A stretch of DNA of 64,000 nt, taken from the NCBI RefSeq assembly GCF_009674675.1, contig NZ_WKJC01000001.1:620001-684000 (forward strand). Direction: 5' to 3'. The stretch is from Kangiella sp. HZ709. GTDB taxonomy: Bacteria > Pseudomonadota > Gammaproteobacteria > Enterobacterales > Kangiellaceae. Positions 53,720-64,000 of this stretch are shown one piece after another; position 1 is the first letter of the stretch, and the number at the start of each line of letters is the position of its first letter. The notes beneath the pieces are model-generated. The model saw only the letters and a program-made list of their open reading frames with translations, did no database searches and was not told where the DNA came from. Position numbers and translations under genes: made by a program.

Positions 53720-54835
53720 TTATAGCGTTTTTTCTTGCCATACCACTTGATCGCGGCCATTGTTTTTAGCTTGCAACATCCGATCATCGGCCAAAGTTAT
53801 AATGGATATTGGATCGTCAGACTCAGTAGGACATTCTACAATACCCGCGCTTAACTTCAGATATAAAATTAAGTTTGGCCGTACTTCGACTCCTTGTGAT
53901 AACTCTTTTCTGATCTGAACCATAATATTCAATACTTCTTCTTTAGTATGATTTGGATAAAAAATCACAAACTCCTCCCCTCCCCAACGAGCCACTTGAG
54001 ATGATCTTTCTGCACGCTTTAACAAAACGTCTGCAACTGCTTGCAACGCCAAGTCTCCAATCGCATGGCCAAATTTATCATTAACATTCTTAAAATGATC
54101 AAAATCCATGAAAACAAACGATAACGGACGTTTTGATTTACAACTTTTAGCAACTTCAGCGGGGAAAACATGCTCAAAATAAGCTCTATTTTTTAAGCCT
54201 GTTAAGCTATCAGTTCCAGAATATATGACTAATTTACGAGCTCTTGATACAAAGCTATATGCAACAAGGGTAAATAAAATCAAAATGATAATTCTAGCTA
54301 CTTGAATATACCAACTAAATGCACCATATTCTGCAGACTCTTGAATAAGACTGGATAAATCAAAACGATAGTCGAAGAATAGTATTAATAAGAAGTACTG
54401 CGCTATAGCCAGCACACCAGCAAATAGAGTAATTTGCGGATTGAGCCTTAATGTTGTGGAAAAAATTAAAACCCCATATATTTGCCAAATAACTAAGCTA
54501 TTTGTTGCTATTAGCGGGTTGCTATATATCGCAACAAGAAAAAGAACCAGAGAAACGACCGAAATATCCAGAGCAGTTAGAACCCAACCAACGGCATTTA
54601 CATGAATTTGCTTCCTAATTAGCCAGTAACTAAATATCGCGATAATGCATGCAGATAAAGCTATGCCTAAAGAAATAATGACTTCAGCCCGATTATCTTC
54701 AAAAACAAAGTACAGAATAAATGGAATGAGTCCTATTAAAGAATGAATAGTAACTCGAATAAGTGCAATCAAACGTTCGCCAGAATAGTTTGCCTCTAAC
54801 AACAAAGTATCTGAAAAGCGATTTCTAACGTTCAA
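53720..54835 (-). CDS. Membrane-bound diguanylate cyclase (GGDEF)
   Basis: 371 residues. Six hydrophobic segments occupy residues about 25-200 (IRVTIHSLIGLIPFILYFVF, LGIALSACIIAIFSYWLI, ALDISVVSLVLFLVAIY, ITLFAGVLAIAQYFLLILFF and others). The GGDEF domain then shows DSLTGLKNRAYFEHV, FVFMDFDHFKNVNDKFGHAIGD and the active-site RWGGEEFVIFYP near residue 285. The inhibitory I-site R-x-x-D reads R-S-S-Q, so product inhibition may be lost. It makes cyclic-di-GMP; no EAL domain. Confidence 0.92.
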   Translation of the reverse strand: MNVRNRFSDTLLLEANYSGERLIALIRVTIHSLIGLIPFILYFVFEDNRAEVIISLGIALSACIIAIFSYWLIRKQIHVNAVGWVLTALDISVVSLVLFLVAIYSNPLIATNSLVIWQIYGVLIFSTTLRLNPQITLFAGVLAIAQYFLLILFFDYRFDLSSLIQESAEYGAFSWYIQVARIIILILFTLVAYSFVSRARKLVIYSGTDSLTGLKNRAYFEHVFPAEVAKSCKSKRPLSFVFMDFDHFKNVNDKFGHAIGDLALQAVADVLLKRAERSSQVARWGGEEFVIFYPNHTKEEVLNIMVQIRKELSQGVEVRPNLILYLKLSAGIVECPTESDDPISIITLADDRMLQAKNNGRDQVVWQEKTL

Positions 54836-55092
54836 AACCTCTCCTTATGTCCTTTTCCTCAATTCGCAAACAGTTCTATTTAATTGCGAAACATAATACC
54901 TTTTATCCTAAAAGCTATGCAAGCCATTGATTTTATTAAATTAGAATAAAATAAATCATTAGATTAATTTATACATATAAGTTAACACGCTAATCCGAAT
55001 TGTAAAATTTCTCAACACTCATCGTACCAGTGTAGACATCTCTATTTATGTGTATAAAATTACGCCCGTTTCCAATTGTACGAGAGTAAATC

Positions 55093-56439
55093 ATGAAAAA
55101 CATAACATCTATAATTAGCTTAGTAGCGCTAACCTTACTTAGTCAAGCTGGGTTCGCAAAAGTTGATGAAGCCGCTGCAGCTAAGTTAAAGGGTGAGTTA
55201 ACTCCTATCGGCGCGGAGCGTGCTGGTAATGAAACCGGTACTATTCCTGCCTGGACTGGTGGAATTCAAACTGCTCCAAGTGAATACAAAGTTGGTGATC
55301 ACCACCAAGACCCTTTTGCCGATGAAAAGCCTCTGTTCGTTATAAATAGAAAAAACTTAGAGCAACATAAGGATAAACTATCTGCAGGCCAGATAGCTAT
55401 GTTTAAGAACTATCCTGACTATAAAATCCAAGTTTTCCCGAGTCATAGAACTGCTTCTTATCCACAAAAAGTCTATGACTATTCGATTAAAAATGCAACT
55501 CAAGCTACTTTGAGCGATGATGGCGCTGGTCTAAAAAGTGCACAAGTAGGTGTGCCCTTCCCTATGCCTAACAGTGGTTTAGAAGCCATTTGGAACCACT
55601 TAACTCGCTATCGTGGTGAATCAGTTAAAGGCGAGTACTTACAAGTAGCAGCGCAAAAAAATGGTAGCTTTACACCATTTAAGTTCACGCAAGAGACATT
55701 GCAATTCTATGTACAAGAGCAACCTGAAAAGAACGATTTTTTATTCTTGTATAAGCAACGTGTAACGGCTCCATCTCGAAAAGCGGGCGAAGTCGTATTG
55801 GTGCATGAAACCTTAAATCAACTTAAAGATCCTCGTCGTGCTTGGAGATACGACCCAGGTCGTCGAAGAGCTTCTCGTACTCCTACTGTTGCTTACGATG
55901 CTCCTGCATTAGGCGCTGATGGTTTAGCTACAGTTGATAATTTCGATATGTTCAGTGGCTCGCCAGACCGTTATAACTGGAAATTAGTTGGCAAGAAGGA
56001 AATGTATGTCCCTTATAATGCTTATAAGTTGCACAGCAAGAACCTTAAGTATGAAGACATCATTCAGCCGGGGCACTTGAACCAAGACTATACACGTTAC
56101 GAATTACACCGCGTGTGGGTTTTAGAAGCCAATTTAAAAGAAGGCGAAGACCATATCTATTCTCGTCGCACCGTTTACTTAGACGAAGATAGCTGGCAAG
56201 CAGTATTAATTGACCATTATGACAATGATGGTGAATTATGGAGAGTGGCTGAAGCACACGTTATCAATTACTACGAAGTACCAGTTCTTTGGAGTACCGT
56301 AACCAATATCTACGACTTAAAAGAAAAGCGTTATGTTGCTCAAGGTTTGAATAACCAAGAAGAAATGTACAGCTTTAACGATGAAGAGTTTAAATATAAG
56401 CAATTTACTTCATCAGCTTTAAGGCGAGAAGGAAGATAA
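55093..56439 (+). CDS. DUF1329 family exported protein
   Basis: 448 residues with signal peptide (SIISLVALTLLSQAGFA) and the DUF1329 pattern: AAAKLKGELTPIGAERAGNETGTIPAWTGG, GVPFPMPNSGLEAIWNHLTRYRG, DPRRAWRYDPGRRRASRTPTVAYDAP, FSGSPDRYNWKLVGKKEMYVPYNAYKL, YSRRTVYLDEDSWQAVLIDHYD. The fold is LolB/LolA-like, and members often accompany a DUF1302 protein and an RND exporter; neither is present nearby. The 253 bases upstream are AT-rich and show nothing definite. Confidence 0.88.
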   Translation: MKNITSIISLVALTLLSQAGFAKVDEAAAAKLKGELTPIGAERAGNETGTIPAWTGGIQTAPSEYKVGDHHQDPFADEKPLFVINRKNLEQHKDKLSAGQIAMFKNYPDYKIQVFPSHRTASYPQKVYDYSIKNATQATLSDDGAGLKSAQVGVPFPMPNSGLEAIWNHLTRYRGESVKGEYLQVAAQKNGSFTPFKFTQETLQFYVQEQPEKNDFLFLYKQRVTAPSRKAGEVVLVHETLNQLKDPRRAWRYDPGRRRASRTPTVAYDAPALGADGLATVDNFDMFSGSPDRYNWKLVGKKEMYVPYNAYKLHSKNLKYEDIIQPGHLNQDYTRYELHRVWVLEANLKEGEDHIYSRRTVYLDEDSWQAVLIDHYDNDGELWRVAEAHVINYYEVPVLWSTVTNIYDLKEKRYVAQGLNNQEEMYSFNDEEFKYKQFTSSALRREGR

Positions 56440-56457
56440 GCTAATTCTCGTATCAAT

Positions 56458-56497
56458 AAAAAAGCCGCGGCTAATCTAATTGCCGCGGCTTTTTTTT
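56458..56497 (+). terminator. Intrinsic terminator after the DUF1329 gene
   Basis: AAGCCGCGGC and GCCGCGGCTT form a 10-base-pair stem with a 10-base loop, followed by a T-run. A-residues on the 5' side mean it can also serve obgE on the opposite strand. Confidence 0.92.
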
Positions 56498-56517
56498 GTT
56501 TTGGTTTTGCTTATAAC

Positions 56518-57768
<1,251 letters not shown>

Positions 57769-57867
57769 TCAGTCATTGCGATTGGCTTTAGCCGGCTCGC
57801 AATCTAGATTTTCGATAAAAATATTATGAAGATTACTCTGCTCATATAAGAGCTTAAAATAACCTGC

Positions 57868-57899
57868 AAAAAAAAGCCCCGACAATTGCCGAGGCTTTC
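57868..57899 (-). terminator. Terminator between rpmA and obgE
   Basis: Minus strand AAAGCCTCGGCAATTGTCGGGGCTTT followed by eight T in all: a stem with one G-T wobble, 33 bases past the rpmA stop. It may separate the ribosomal protein genes from obgE or reduce read-through. Confidence 0.82.
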
Positions 57900-57932
57900 T
57901 CATCTCTTATAAAGAGGTTAAGCTAATTCGAA

Positions 57933-58187
57933 TTAAGCGTCGATAGAAACAAACTTACGGTTGTTTTTACCTTTAACTTCGAATTTAACTTTGCCGTCAG
58001 CTTTAGCAAACAAAGTATGGTCACGACCAATACCTACGTTAGCACCAGCGTGGAAACGAGTACCACGTTGACGAACAATAATAGAGCCTGCAGAAACTTC
58101 TTCACCACCGTAGCGCTTAACACCAAGGCGTTTACTTTCGGAATCGCGTCCGTTTTTAGTACTACCACCAGCTTTCTTATGAGCCAT
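57933..58187 (-). CDS. rpmA: 50S ribosomal protein L27
   Basis: 84 residues. [27 protein letters not shown] at the N-terminus (which reaches toward the peptidyl transferase centre), then [32 protein letters not shown]. Starts 3 bases after the rplU stop. Confidence 0.98.
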   Translation of the reverse strand: MAHKKAGGSTKNGRDSESKRLGVKRYGGEEVSAGSIIVRQRGTRFHAGANVGIGRDHTLFAKADGKVKFEVKGKNNRKFVSIDA

Positions 58188-58190
58188 CGT

Positions 58191-58763
58191 TTACTCTCCC
58201 ATGAATTCTTTAGCTTGAGCGATCCAGTTATCACGCTCAATACGACCTTTGAAGCTTAACGCTTCGTCAAATTTAGCGATATCTTCAGCTGTCCATTCTG
58301 CGATTTGCGCAAAACTAGTGATGCCTTTATCTGCTAATTTACCTACGATTACAGGACCTACGCCTGAAATACGAGTTAAGTCGTCACCGTCTGTTTTCTT
58401 AGCTGCTTTTTTTGGAGCTGCTTTCTTAGCTGGAGCTTTTTTCTTAGCGCCGCCAACAACGATGTCGTTAATTTTAACTTCGGTGAACCACTGACGGTGG
58501 CCCATTTGTTTCATGTGGTGCTTACGACGCTTGAACTTTAAGATTTTAACTTTCTTAGCACGACCGTGATTTACCACTTCAGCTGAAACAGAAGCACCTT
58601 CTACTAATGGCTGACCTAAAGTCACGTTATCGCCATCAGCAACCATCAATACTTCTTCAAAATCGATATTTGATCCAGTTTCCGCTTCGATCTTCTCTAA
58701 GCGTACTACTTGACCAGCTTTAACGCGGTGTTGCTTACCACCACTTTTGATTACTGCGTACAT
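58191..58763 (-). CDS. rplU: 50S ribosomal protein L21 with C-terminal helix-hairpin-helix extension
   Basis: 190 residues from the ATG at 58761-58763, which follows GGAG 8 bases upstream. A 47-codon in-frame extension upstream has no counterpart in L21 and is ignored. Residues 1-104 are a complete L21 ([34 protein letters not shown]). Residues 106-124 are a Lys/Ala/Pro linker ([17 protein letters not shown]) and 127-190 a helix-hairpin-helix domain ([37 protein letters not shown]). Similar tails are known on L21 of Alphaproteobacteria, while E. coli L21 stops at 103. Confidence 0.94.
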   Translation of the reverse strand: MYAVIKSGGKQHRVKAGQVVRLEKIEAETGSNIDFEEVLMVADGDNVTLGQPLVEGASVSAEVVNHGRAKKVKILKFKRRKHHMKQMGHRQWFTEVKINDIVVGGAKKKAPAKKAAPKKAAKKTDGDDLTRISGVGPVIVGKLADKGITSFAQIAEWTAEDIAKFDEALSFKGRIERDNWIAQAKEFMGE

Positions 58764-59103
58764 ATTTATTCTCCGGTTAACGACCTTTCTGTATCTCTCA
58801 ACAGAATGGTTAATATGTATAGCTACTTTTAGCCTAACTGAGTAAAAAACTAAGATAGACCGTTTGAGGGCGCGAATTTTAAGGGAATTAACCCTCTGAG
58901 GCAAGTGCTATCTACTAAAATAACCAATAAAAATAAGGATTTTCTTCATTTTTTGAAGAAACATCACTGAAGCAGGTCATATCAGCAATAGAATCCTTAA
59001 TAAATAGCCGTTTAGGAGCAATTAGCACTTGACCAAATGTTCCACTCTCACTAGGATTGCGAGGCATTTTAATGATAAACAATCGACAATTCCAGCTGCA
59101 GAC

Positions 59104-60084
59104 ATGATGACACTTGAGCAAATCCGCGCTTTAGTAAAAAGCGAATTTGAAAATACTAACCAAATTATCTTGGATCGCCTCCAATCGGATGTGGTTTTGG
59201 TTAACCAAGTGGGTCAGTACATTGTCGCTGCTGGCGGTAAACGATTGCGCCCCATGTTACTGTTATTAGCGACTAAAGCGCTTAAGTTTCAAGAAGATCC
59301 TAAAAAATCTCAGTCTATTTTAGCCGCTGTCATCGAACTTATTCATACTGCTACCCTATTGCATGATGACGTTGTTGATGAGTCTGATTTACGTCGCGGA
59401 CGCGAAACTGCAAATTCCATGTTTGGCAATCAGGCCTCGGTGCTAGTCGGCGATTACCTCTACAGTCGTGCTTTCCAGATGATGGTTGAAGTGGGTGAAA
59501 TGCGCGTTATGGATGTTTTATCGGACACCACCAATCAAATTGCTGCCGGCGAAGTATTGCAACTGATGAATGTCAATGATCCCGATGTGACCGAAGCCAG
59601 TTACTATGAAGTGATAGAGCGAAAAACGGCCATTCTATTTGCAGCCGCTACTCAACTGGCTGCAATCTTAAGTGGTGCTGATCAAAAAATCGAACTGGCA
59701 CTCAAAGAGTACGGTATGCAACTCGGTATAGCCTTTCAGTTAATTGACGATGCACTGGATTATGCTGCCGATACTGAAGAGCTAGGCAAAAACGTTGGTG
59801 ATGACTTAGCAGAAGGCAAACCAACCTTGCCATTAATCCATGCAATGGAGAATGCCGATCAAGCTGGCGCAGAATTGATTCGTAGCACCATCGAAAATGG
59901 CGGTTTGGATAATATGGATGCGATAATGCAGATTATCAAATCCACCGACTCAATTGCTTATACCTATCAAGCGGCAGAAAAAGCCGTGGAAAAAGCTTTA
60001 AACGCTCTATCAGTTTTAGAGCCTTCCGTACATAAAGATGCATTAATCGCGATTGCTAAATTATCTTTAAGACGCTCTTCTTAA
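59104..60084 (+). CDS. ispB: Octaprenyl (polyprenyl) diphosphate synthase
   Basis: 326 residues from the ATG at 59104 (an adjacent ATG at 59107 is equally possible). An upstream in-frame ATG at 59029 adds 25 residues absent from the family. Makes the quinone side chain. Motifs: GGKRLRPMLLLLATKAL, first aspartate-rich LIHTATLLHDDVVDESDLRRG, KTAILFAAATQLAAILSG and second aspartate-rich QLIDDALDYAADTEELGKNVGDDLAEGKPTLP. Divergent from rplU, the conserved arrangement. Confidence 0.95.
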   Translation: MMTLEQIRALVKSEFENTNQIILDRLQSDVVLVNQVGQYIVAAGGKRLRPMLLLLATKALKFQEDPKKSQSILAAVIELIHTATLLHDDVVDESDLRRGRETANSMFGNQASVLVGDYLYSRAFQMMVEVGEMRVMDVLSDTTNQIAAGEVLQLMNVNDPDVTEASYYEVIERKTAILFAAATQLAAILSGADQKIELALKEYGMQLGIAFQLIDDALDYAADTEELGKNVGDDLAEGKPTLPLIHAMENADQAGAELIRSTIENGGLDNMDAIMQIIKSTDSIAYTYQAAEKAVEKALNALSVLEPSVHKDALIAIAKLSLRRSS

Positions 60085-60334
60085 CAACAAATAAAAACAA
60101 CTCAATCTTTAACTAGTCCGACCATAAGCCCTTAAATCTATTGATTTATTCGGCGATTTAACCCCAACCAAGTTTTTATTGCATTGCGATGCAAATAATT
60201 ATTATTAAGGCTCGCGCCTAATAATTTTTTCTGAGATAATGTTGCGCAATTTTATATGTATTGATTTTGCAATCGTTTATTAAGCCTAGGTTGCTTCGGT
60301 ACGATGATTTTGACGACACATTCAGGAGTGGAGA

Positions 60335-61930
60335 ATGTCACTTGACCTTAGCCAATATGGCATCAGCAACGTTACAGAAGTTATCTATAACCCTTCTTAC
60401 GAACTATTATTTGAAGAAGAAACTCGTGCCGACAATCAAGGTTATGAGCGTGGTGTTATAACTGAATCTGGCGCCGTAAACGTAGATACAGGCATTTTCA
60501 CAGGCCGCTCTCCAAAAGATAAATACATTGTAATGGATGATGTAACTCGAGATACCGTTTGGTGGTCTAAAAACGGCGTTAACGATAACAAATCCATTTC
60601 GCCTGAAGTGTGGAGCGATTTAAAATCTTTAGTTACAGAACAACTTTCTGAGAGTCGCTTGTTCGTGGTTGACGCTTTTTGCGGTGCGAATGAAGACACT
60701 CGTTTAAAAGTTCGTTTTATCACCCAAGTTGCATGGCAGGCTCACTTCGTCAAAAACATGTTTATTCGTCCTTCTGATGACGAGTTAGTGGAGTTTGAAC
60801 CTGACTTTGTGGTCATGAATGGCTCAAAAACCACTAATCCTGATTACGAAAAGCATGGCTTGAACTCTGAGAATTTTGTTGCCTTCAACGTAACTGAAAA
60901 AATTCAGTTAATTGGTGGTACTTGGTACGGCGGTGAGATGAAAAAAGGTATGTTCTCAATGATGAACTACCTGTTGCCACTTAAAGGTATCGCTTCTATG
61001 CACTGCTCTGCTAACGTTGGCAAAGATGGTGACACAGCAATCTTTTTCGGTTTATCCGGAACGGGTAAAACCACCCTTTCAACTGATCCAAAGCGCGCTT
61101 TGATTGGTGATGATGAGCATGGCTGGGATGATAATGGTGTATTCAACTTTGAAGGTGGTTGTTATGCAAAAACCATCAAGCTAAGCAAAGAAGCTGAGCC
61201 AGACATTTACAATGCAATTCGTCGCGATGCTTTATTAGAAAACGTAACTGTCGATGCCGATGGTAAGATCGATTATGACGATAATAGCAAAACTGAAAAC
61301 ACGCGCGTTTCTTATCCAATTTATCATATCGATAATATCGTTAAGCCAGTTTCAAAAGCTGGTCATGCAAAAAAAGTCGTTTTCTTAACAGCTGATGCTT
61401 TCGGTGTATTACCACCAGTTGCCAAACTAACGCCTGAGCAAACTCAATATTATTTCTTGTCAGGGTTCACGGCAAAATTAGCCGGTACAGAACGTGGCGT
61501 GACAGAACCAACTCCAACATTCTCATCATGTTTCGGTGAAGCTTTCTTAAGCTTACATCCGACTCAGTATGCAGAAGTTTTAGAGAAACGTATCTCTGAT
61601 GCTGGCGCAGAAGTTTACTTAGTAAACACCGGTTGGAACGGAACAGGCAAACGTATTTCTATCCAAGATACACGCGGTATTATTGATGCGATTATGGATG
61701 GTTCAATTGAGCAATCTAACTTTACTCAATTACCTTACTTTAACTTAGCCATTCCAACAGAACTAACGGGCGTTGATACCAATATCTTAGATCCTCAAGA
61801 TACTTATGCGGACAAAGTTGAATGGGATGCAAAAGCTAAAAAGCTCGCCGGTATGTTTGTTGATAACTTCAACCGCTTTGCCGACAATGAAGCAGCTCAA
61901 GCATTGATAGCTGCGGGTCCTAAGGCCTAA
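60335..61930 (+). CDS. pckA: Phosphoenolpyruvate carboxykinase (ATP)
   Basis: 531 residues, ATP-dependent type. Motifs: [54 protein letters not shown], Walker [41 protein letters not shown] and [16 protein letters not shown]. Turns oxaloacetate into PEP for gluconeogenesis. GGAG precedes the ATG directly. The 250 bases upstream hold no gene; I see an AT-rich region with no defined regulatory site. Confidence 0.97.
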   Translation: MSLDLSQYGISNVTEVIYNPSYELLFEEETRADNQGYERGVITESGAVNVDTGIFTGRSPKDKYIVMDDVTRDTVWWSKNGVNDNKSISPEVWSDLKSLVTEQLSESRLFVVDAFCGANEDTRLKVRFITQVAWQAHFVKNMFIRPSDDELVEFEPDFVVMNGSKTTNPDYEKHGLNSENFVAFNVTEKIQLIGGTWYGGEMKKGMFSMMNYLLPLKGIASMHCSANVGKDGDTAIFFGLSGTGKTTLSTDPKRALIGDDEHGWDDNGVFNFEGGCYAKTIKLSKEAEPDIYNAIRRDALLENVTVDADGKIDYDDNSKTENTRVSYPIYHIDNIVKPVSKAGHAKKVVFLTADAFGVLPPVAKLTPEQTQYYFLSGFTAKLAGTERGVTEPTPTFSSCFGEAFLSLHPTQYAEVLEKRISDAGAEVYLVNTGWNGTGKRISIQDTRGIIDAIMDGSIEQSNFTQLPYFNLAIPTELTGVDTNILDPQDTYADKVEWDAKAKKLAGMFVDNFNRFADNEAAQALIAAGPKA

Positions 61931-61937
61931 CAATATT

Positions 61938-61963
61938 GTCATTCTCGCGTAAGCGGGAATCAT
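61938..61963. repeat. REP-like palindrome
   Basis: ATTCTCGC-GTAA-GCGGGAAT with one wobble position, flanked by TC and C. It resembles the widespread GTCATTCCCGC..GCGGGAATC dispersed repeat. Only one copy was noticed in this window. Confidence 0.5.
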
Positions 61964-61964
61964 T

Positions 61965-61995
61965 AAAAAAGCCTAGCTAATGCTGGGCTTTTTTA
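61965..61995. terminator. Bidirectional terminator between pckA and the convergent beta-propeller gene
   Basis: AAAAAAGCCTAGC-TAAT-GCTGGGCTTTTTTA: a stem with one wobble pair, A-run on the left and T-run on the right, placed between two convergent stop codons. Confidence 0.85.
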
Positions 61996-62880
61996 TTTGC
62001 GGCTATAAACTAAGGCCAATCGATTAGTTATTTCGTCAATAGCCAAACGACTGATGCTATTAACCCCTAATTCTTTTAGATCTATAATTTCAACTTTTTG
62101 CCCGGCATCCATTAAATACAGCTTCGAATCTTCTCCAAAGATGACTTCTTTTTCGCTAAGCCAGGCATAGTCTTGCACACCCTTAGGCAAAACGATTCCT
62201 GTGTCGTGACTATCATGATTACCATCTAAAATATAAATACGGTGCTTGCCCTCTTCTTCTACCGTATAGCTGACTTTGTTTTCAGCTATACGATGAAACG
62301 AACGTCCAATATTTTCTGCTAATACTGTAGGTTTTCGATTTGCGTTTGTAGGAAGTACTTGCAATGTCATGACATCACCTAAGACAAATACAGCGGCATT
62401 TTTGTCGTCTAACCAAGCATGGTAACCAATCGGTTCAATTGCCGTAGTAAAGGTTTTTTGTTCACCTGCTTCTATAGATAGCTGATTAAGATATTGCTTG
62501 CCATTGTCATCCGCGACTCCAATAATGGTCAGGAGTCCATCTTGATAAGGTGTTGGTGAATATTCACTAGAGTCTGGTGAGTTAGAGATATTTTTAAATG
62601 ATTCTTGAGCGAAACTATAAGCCATAATATCAGTTTGCGACTTGCCACTCTCATTAGTGATACCACGAGTAAAATAAAGTACTTTTCCATCATTAGAAAA
62701 CTTTGGCTGGTTGTCGTACCCATCCCTTTTAGTCAAAGGTTTAAAATCAACGGTTTTATTGTTGGCTTTGGAAATTAGTTTACCTAGATCCAAAATACCG
62801 ATATCTGTTGTAGGTAATGAATGAACAGACAGGTTGTAAAACGCAAATACGAAAACGAGCAGTATTTTCAATAATGTCAT
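61993..62880 (-). CDS. Exported TolB-like beta-propeller protein
   Basis: 295 residues with signal peptide (LLKILLVFVFAFYNLSVHS). PD40-type propeller blades are visible: GYDNQPKFSNDGKVLYFTRG, SSEYSPTPYQDGLLTIIG, YHAWLDDKNAAVFVLGD, VQDYAWLSEKEVIFGEDSKLYLMD. Such proteins bind partners rather than catalyse. Its start overlaps the stop of the upstream cyclase gene by one base, so the two are co-translated and may work together. Confidence 0.8.
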   Translation of the reverse strand: MTLLKILLVFVFAFYNLSVHSLPTTDIGILDLGKLISKANNKTVDFKPLTKRDGYDNQPKFSNDGKVLYFTRGITNESGKSQTDIMAYSFAQESFKNISNSPDSSEYSPTPYQDGLLTIIGVADDNGKQYLNQLSIEAGEQKTFTTAIEPIGYHAWLDDKNAAVFVLGDVMTLQVLPTNANRKPTVLAENIGRSFHRIAENKVSYTVEEEGKHRIYILDGNHDSHDTGIVLPKGVQDYAWLSEKEVIFGEDSKLYLMDAGQKVEIIDLKELGVNSISRLAIDEITNRLALVYSRK

Positions 62881-64000
62881 TACTTTAAATCATCCGCACT
62901 TTGTGCCATAAAGCAAACCACAATATCGCCTGCTTGGCGGTCACCAACCGACTTATTTAAAGGGATTCTGTGCTCTTTAAAAATGAACGGTGAATCACTT
63001 TGAATTGCATAATGCCTAACATTTTCTGAAACTAATACAGCTCCAGGCTCAGCCATGCTTTCTAAACGGGCAGCGAAATTCAAGGCATCGCCCTCAATAT
63101 CTAGCTGATCTGTAATTTCATTATGAGTAATTTTTACATCTCCAATATCCAAGCCAATTCTAACTACAAAGCCGGCCCCATGCAGAACTTTTTGCATCAT
63201 GGCTGCACAACCCAAGGCATGATTAACCGTAGAAAAGGTCGCTCTTAATGAGTCGCCTTCCATATTTGGATAACTTGCTTGCCATTGTTTCATTACGGGT
63301 TTTAATAATCCGCGGAATAAAGCAAGCTTTTCAGTTCGTTCGCGATTATCCCAATTTGAAAAACCTTTTAAGTCGGTAAATAGCACAGCCATACGGCGCA
63401 TTTTTGCATCACTGTCTTGCTCTGATAGCTCTAGTAGTTTTGGCCAATAACGATCTTTGATACCTTGCATCGATTCTCGAATTTCAGATTGAAGACGACG
63501 TTCCGATTGCAAGCTAATTTGGATGGACTGCAACTTATCCGCTTCAAGTTGTAGGCTTGATTCAAGCATTGAAGGATTCAAACCGCCAGTATCTTCTACC
63601 ACCATAACCACAATCGTATCGCCGGGCTCATTTCTTATTTCTCGAATACGTAATTTACAGCCCCAGAAACTTGCTTCTAAGTGCTCAATCAAAAATGGCA
63701 AGGTCGCTAAATCTTGATAAGATAAAAGTCTTTGGTAATAAAGCTGAAAGCTGATTTTATCAGCGAACAACTTTTCAAATTGATTGCGAGTATAGTGCGT
63801 ATATTCACGTCCTTTTTGATCCCAGCTAGCATGAGTACATTGAACGCCTCGAATAGACCAACCTTTTGTTTGCACTTGCCACAGCTTTGCTGAGCTCAAG
63901 TCAACCCCATCAAGTTTTGCTTTTGAAAGATTAGCCTCACGCAAATCAACGCCCTTCATTTCACTGCCCGAAAAATTAAAGTTAGTTAAATCTTGTTGAG
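62880..64000 (-). CDS. Pentapeptide-repeat protein with class III adenylate/guanylate cyclase domain (cut by window end)
   Basis: The frame is open to base 64000 on the minus strand. The upstream 13 codons (DLTNFNFSGSE) continue a pentapeptide repeat into MKGVDLREANLSKAKLDGVDLSSAKL, so the ATG at 63959 is internal. After a linker and a coiled coil (LQSIQISLQSERRLQSEIRE) comes the cyclase domain: AVLFTDLKGFSNWDNRERTE with the first metal-binding Asp, MEGDSLRATFSTVN with the second, GLDIGDVKITH and GDALNFAARLESMAEPGAVLVSENVR. Which nucleotide is cyclised is not determined. About 373 residues are visible. Confidence 0.85.
   Translation of the reverse strand, partial: QQDLTNFNFSGSEMKGVDLREANLSKAKLDGVDLSSAKLWQVQTKGWSIRGVQCTHASWDQKGREYTHYTRNQFEKLFADKISFQLYYQRLLSYQDLATLPFLIEHLEASFWGCKLRIREIRNEPGDTIVVMVVEDTGGLNPSMLESSLQLEADKLQSIQISLQSERRLQSEIRESMQGIKDRYWPKLLELSEQDSDAKMRRMAVLFTDLKGFSNWDNRERTEKLALFRGLLKPVMKQWQASYPNMEGDSLRATFSTVNHALGCAAMMQKVLHGAGFVVRIGLDIGDVKITHNEITDQLDIEGDALNFAARLESMAEPGAVLVSENVRHYAIQSDSPFIFKEHRIPLNKSVGDRQAGDIVVCFMAQSADDLK

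Noticed and set aside
58764-58904. 47-codon N-terminal extension of L21
   Set aside because: L21 universally starts MYAVI or similar; the ATG at 58763 has a good GGAG upstream.

Overview
The window is a stretch of ordinary chromosome from a moderately AT-rich gammaproteobacterium. Gene content and order point to the Oceanospirillales/Pseudomonadales side of the class, and a Kangiella-like organism is my best guess. The long block rpsT, murJ, ribF, ileS, lspA, fkpB, ispH, pilE, pilY1, minor pilins, together with obgE, rpmA, rplU, ispB, follows the order I remember from Pseudomonas, with a few local insertions. I saw no prophage, insertion sequence, tRNA, rRNA operon or CRISPR array.

Left part (1-24.7 kb). 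The N-terminal part of dnaX and the gene for the small SRP RNA are followed by nadA, a secreted S9-like lipoprotein that appears to have lost its catalytic serine, a saccharopine dehydrogenase/CCP-type carboxypeptidase pair, a chalcone-isomerase-like/TonB fusion, a two-component system, an MBL hydrolase, bamC, dapA, bcp, a PIN-PhoH ATPase, an AI-2E family permease, bepA, a TlpA-like lipoprotein, a YihY protein, arsC and wrbA. Two large uncharacterised paralogues (843-2402 and 20291-21865) with a PilZ-like C-terminal region lie about 18 kb apart.

Aromatic amino acid block (24.7-35.4 kb, all minus strand). A type I-beta DAHP synthase gene starts a run of trpE, trpG, trpD, a trpC-trpF fusion, trpB, trpA, a yfcL-like gene, aroA and aroC. 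Most junctions overlap or are only a few bases wide. The run holds the first and the last two steps of the chorismate pathway plus the whole tryptophan branch. Upstream lie two successive attenuators. Leader 1 is a 14-codon peptide with Trp-Trp at positions 10-11, the same length and Trp positions as the E. coli trp leader, followed by a GCCCGC/GCGGGC terminator. Leader 2 is a 27-codon peptide with Trp-Trp-Leu-Trp, followed by its own terminator. Each has a segment that can form a competing antiterminator. This tandem arrangement is the most interesting feature of the window.

Right part (35.4-64 kb). An orphan ParA-like ATPase is followed by a type IV pilus assembly operon (fimT, pilV, pilW, pilX, pilY1, pilE) and the ispH-fkpB-lspA-ileS-ribF operon. 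Then come a crotonase and a lipoprotein gene, murJ, rpsT with a TTG start, a small set of accessory genes (DUF2937, marR with a perfect 8-bp inverted-repeat operator candidate, a VOC protein, a diguanylate cyclase, a DUF1329 protein), obgE-rpmA-rplU, ispB, pckA, a beta-propeller protein and a pentapeptide-repeat/class III cyclase gene cut by the window end. RplU carries a C-terminal lysine/alanine-rich linker and a helix-hairpin-helix domain.
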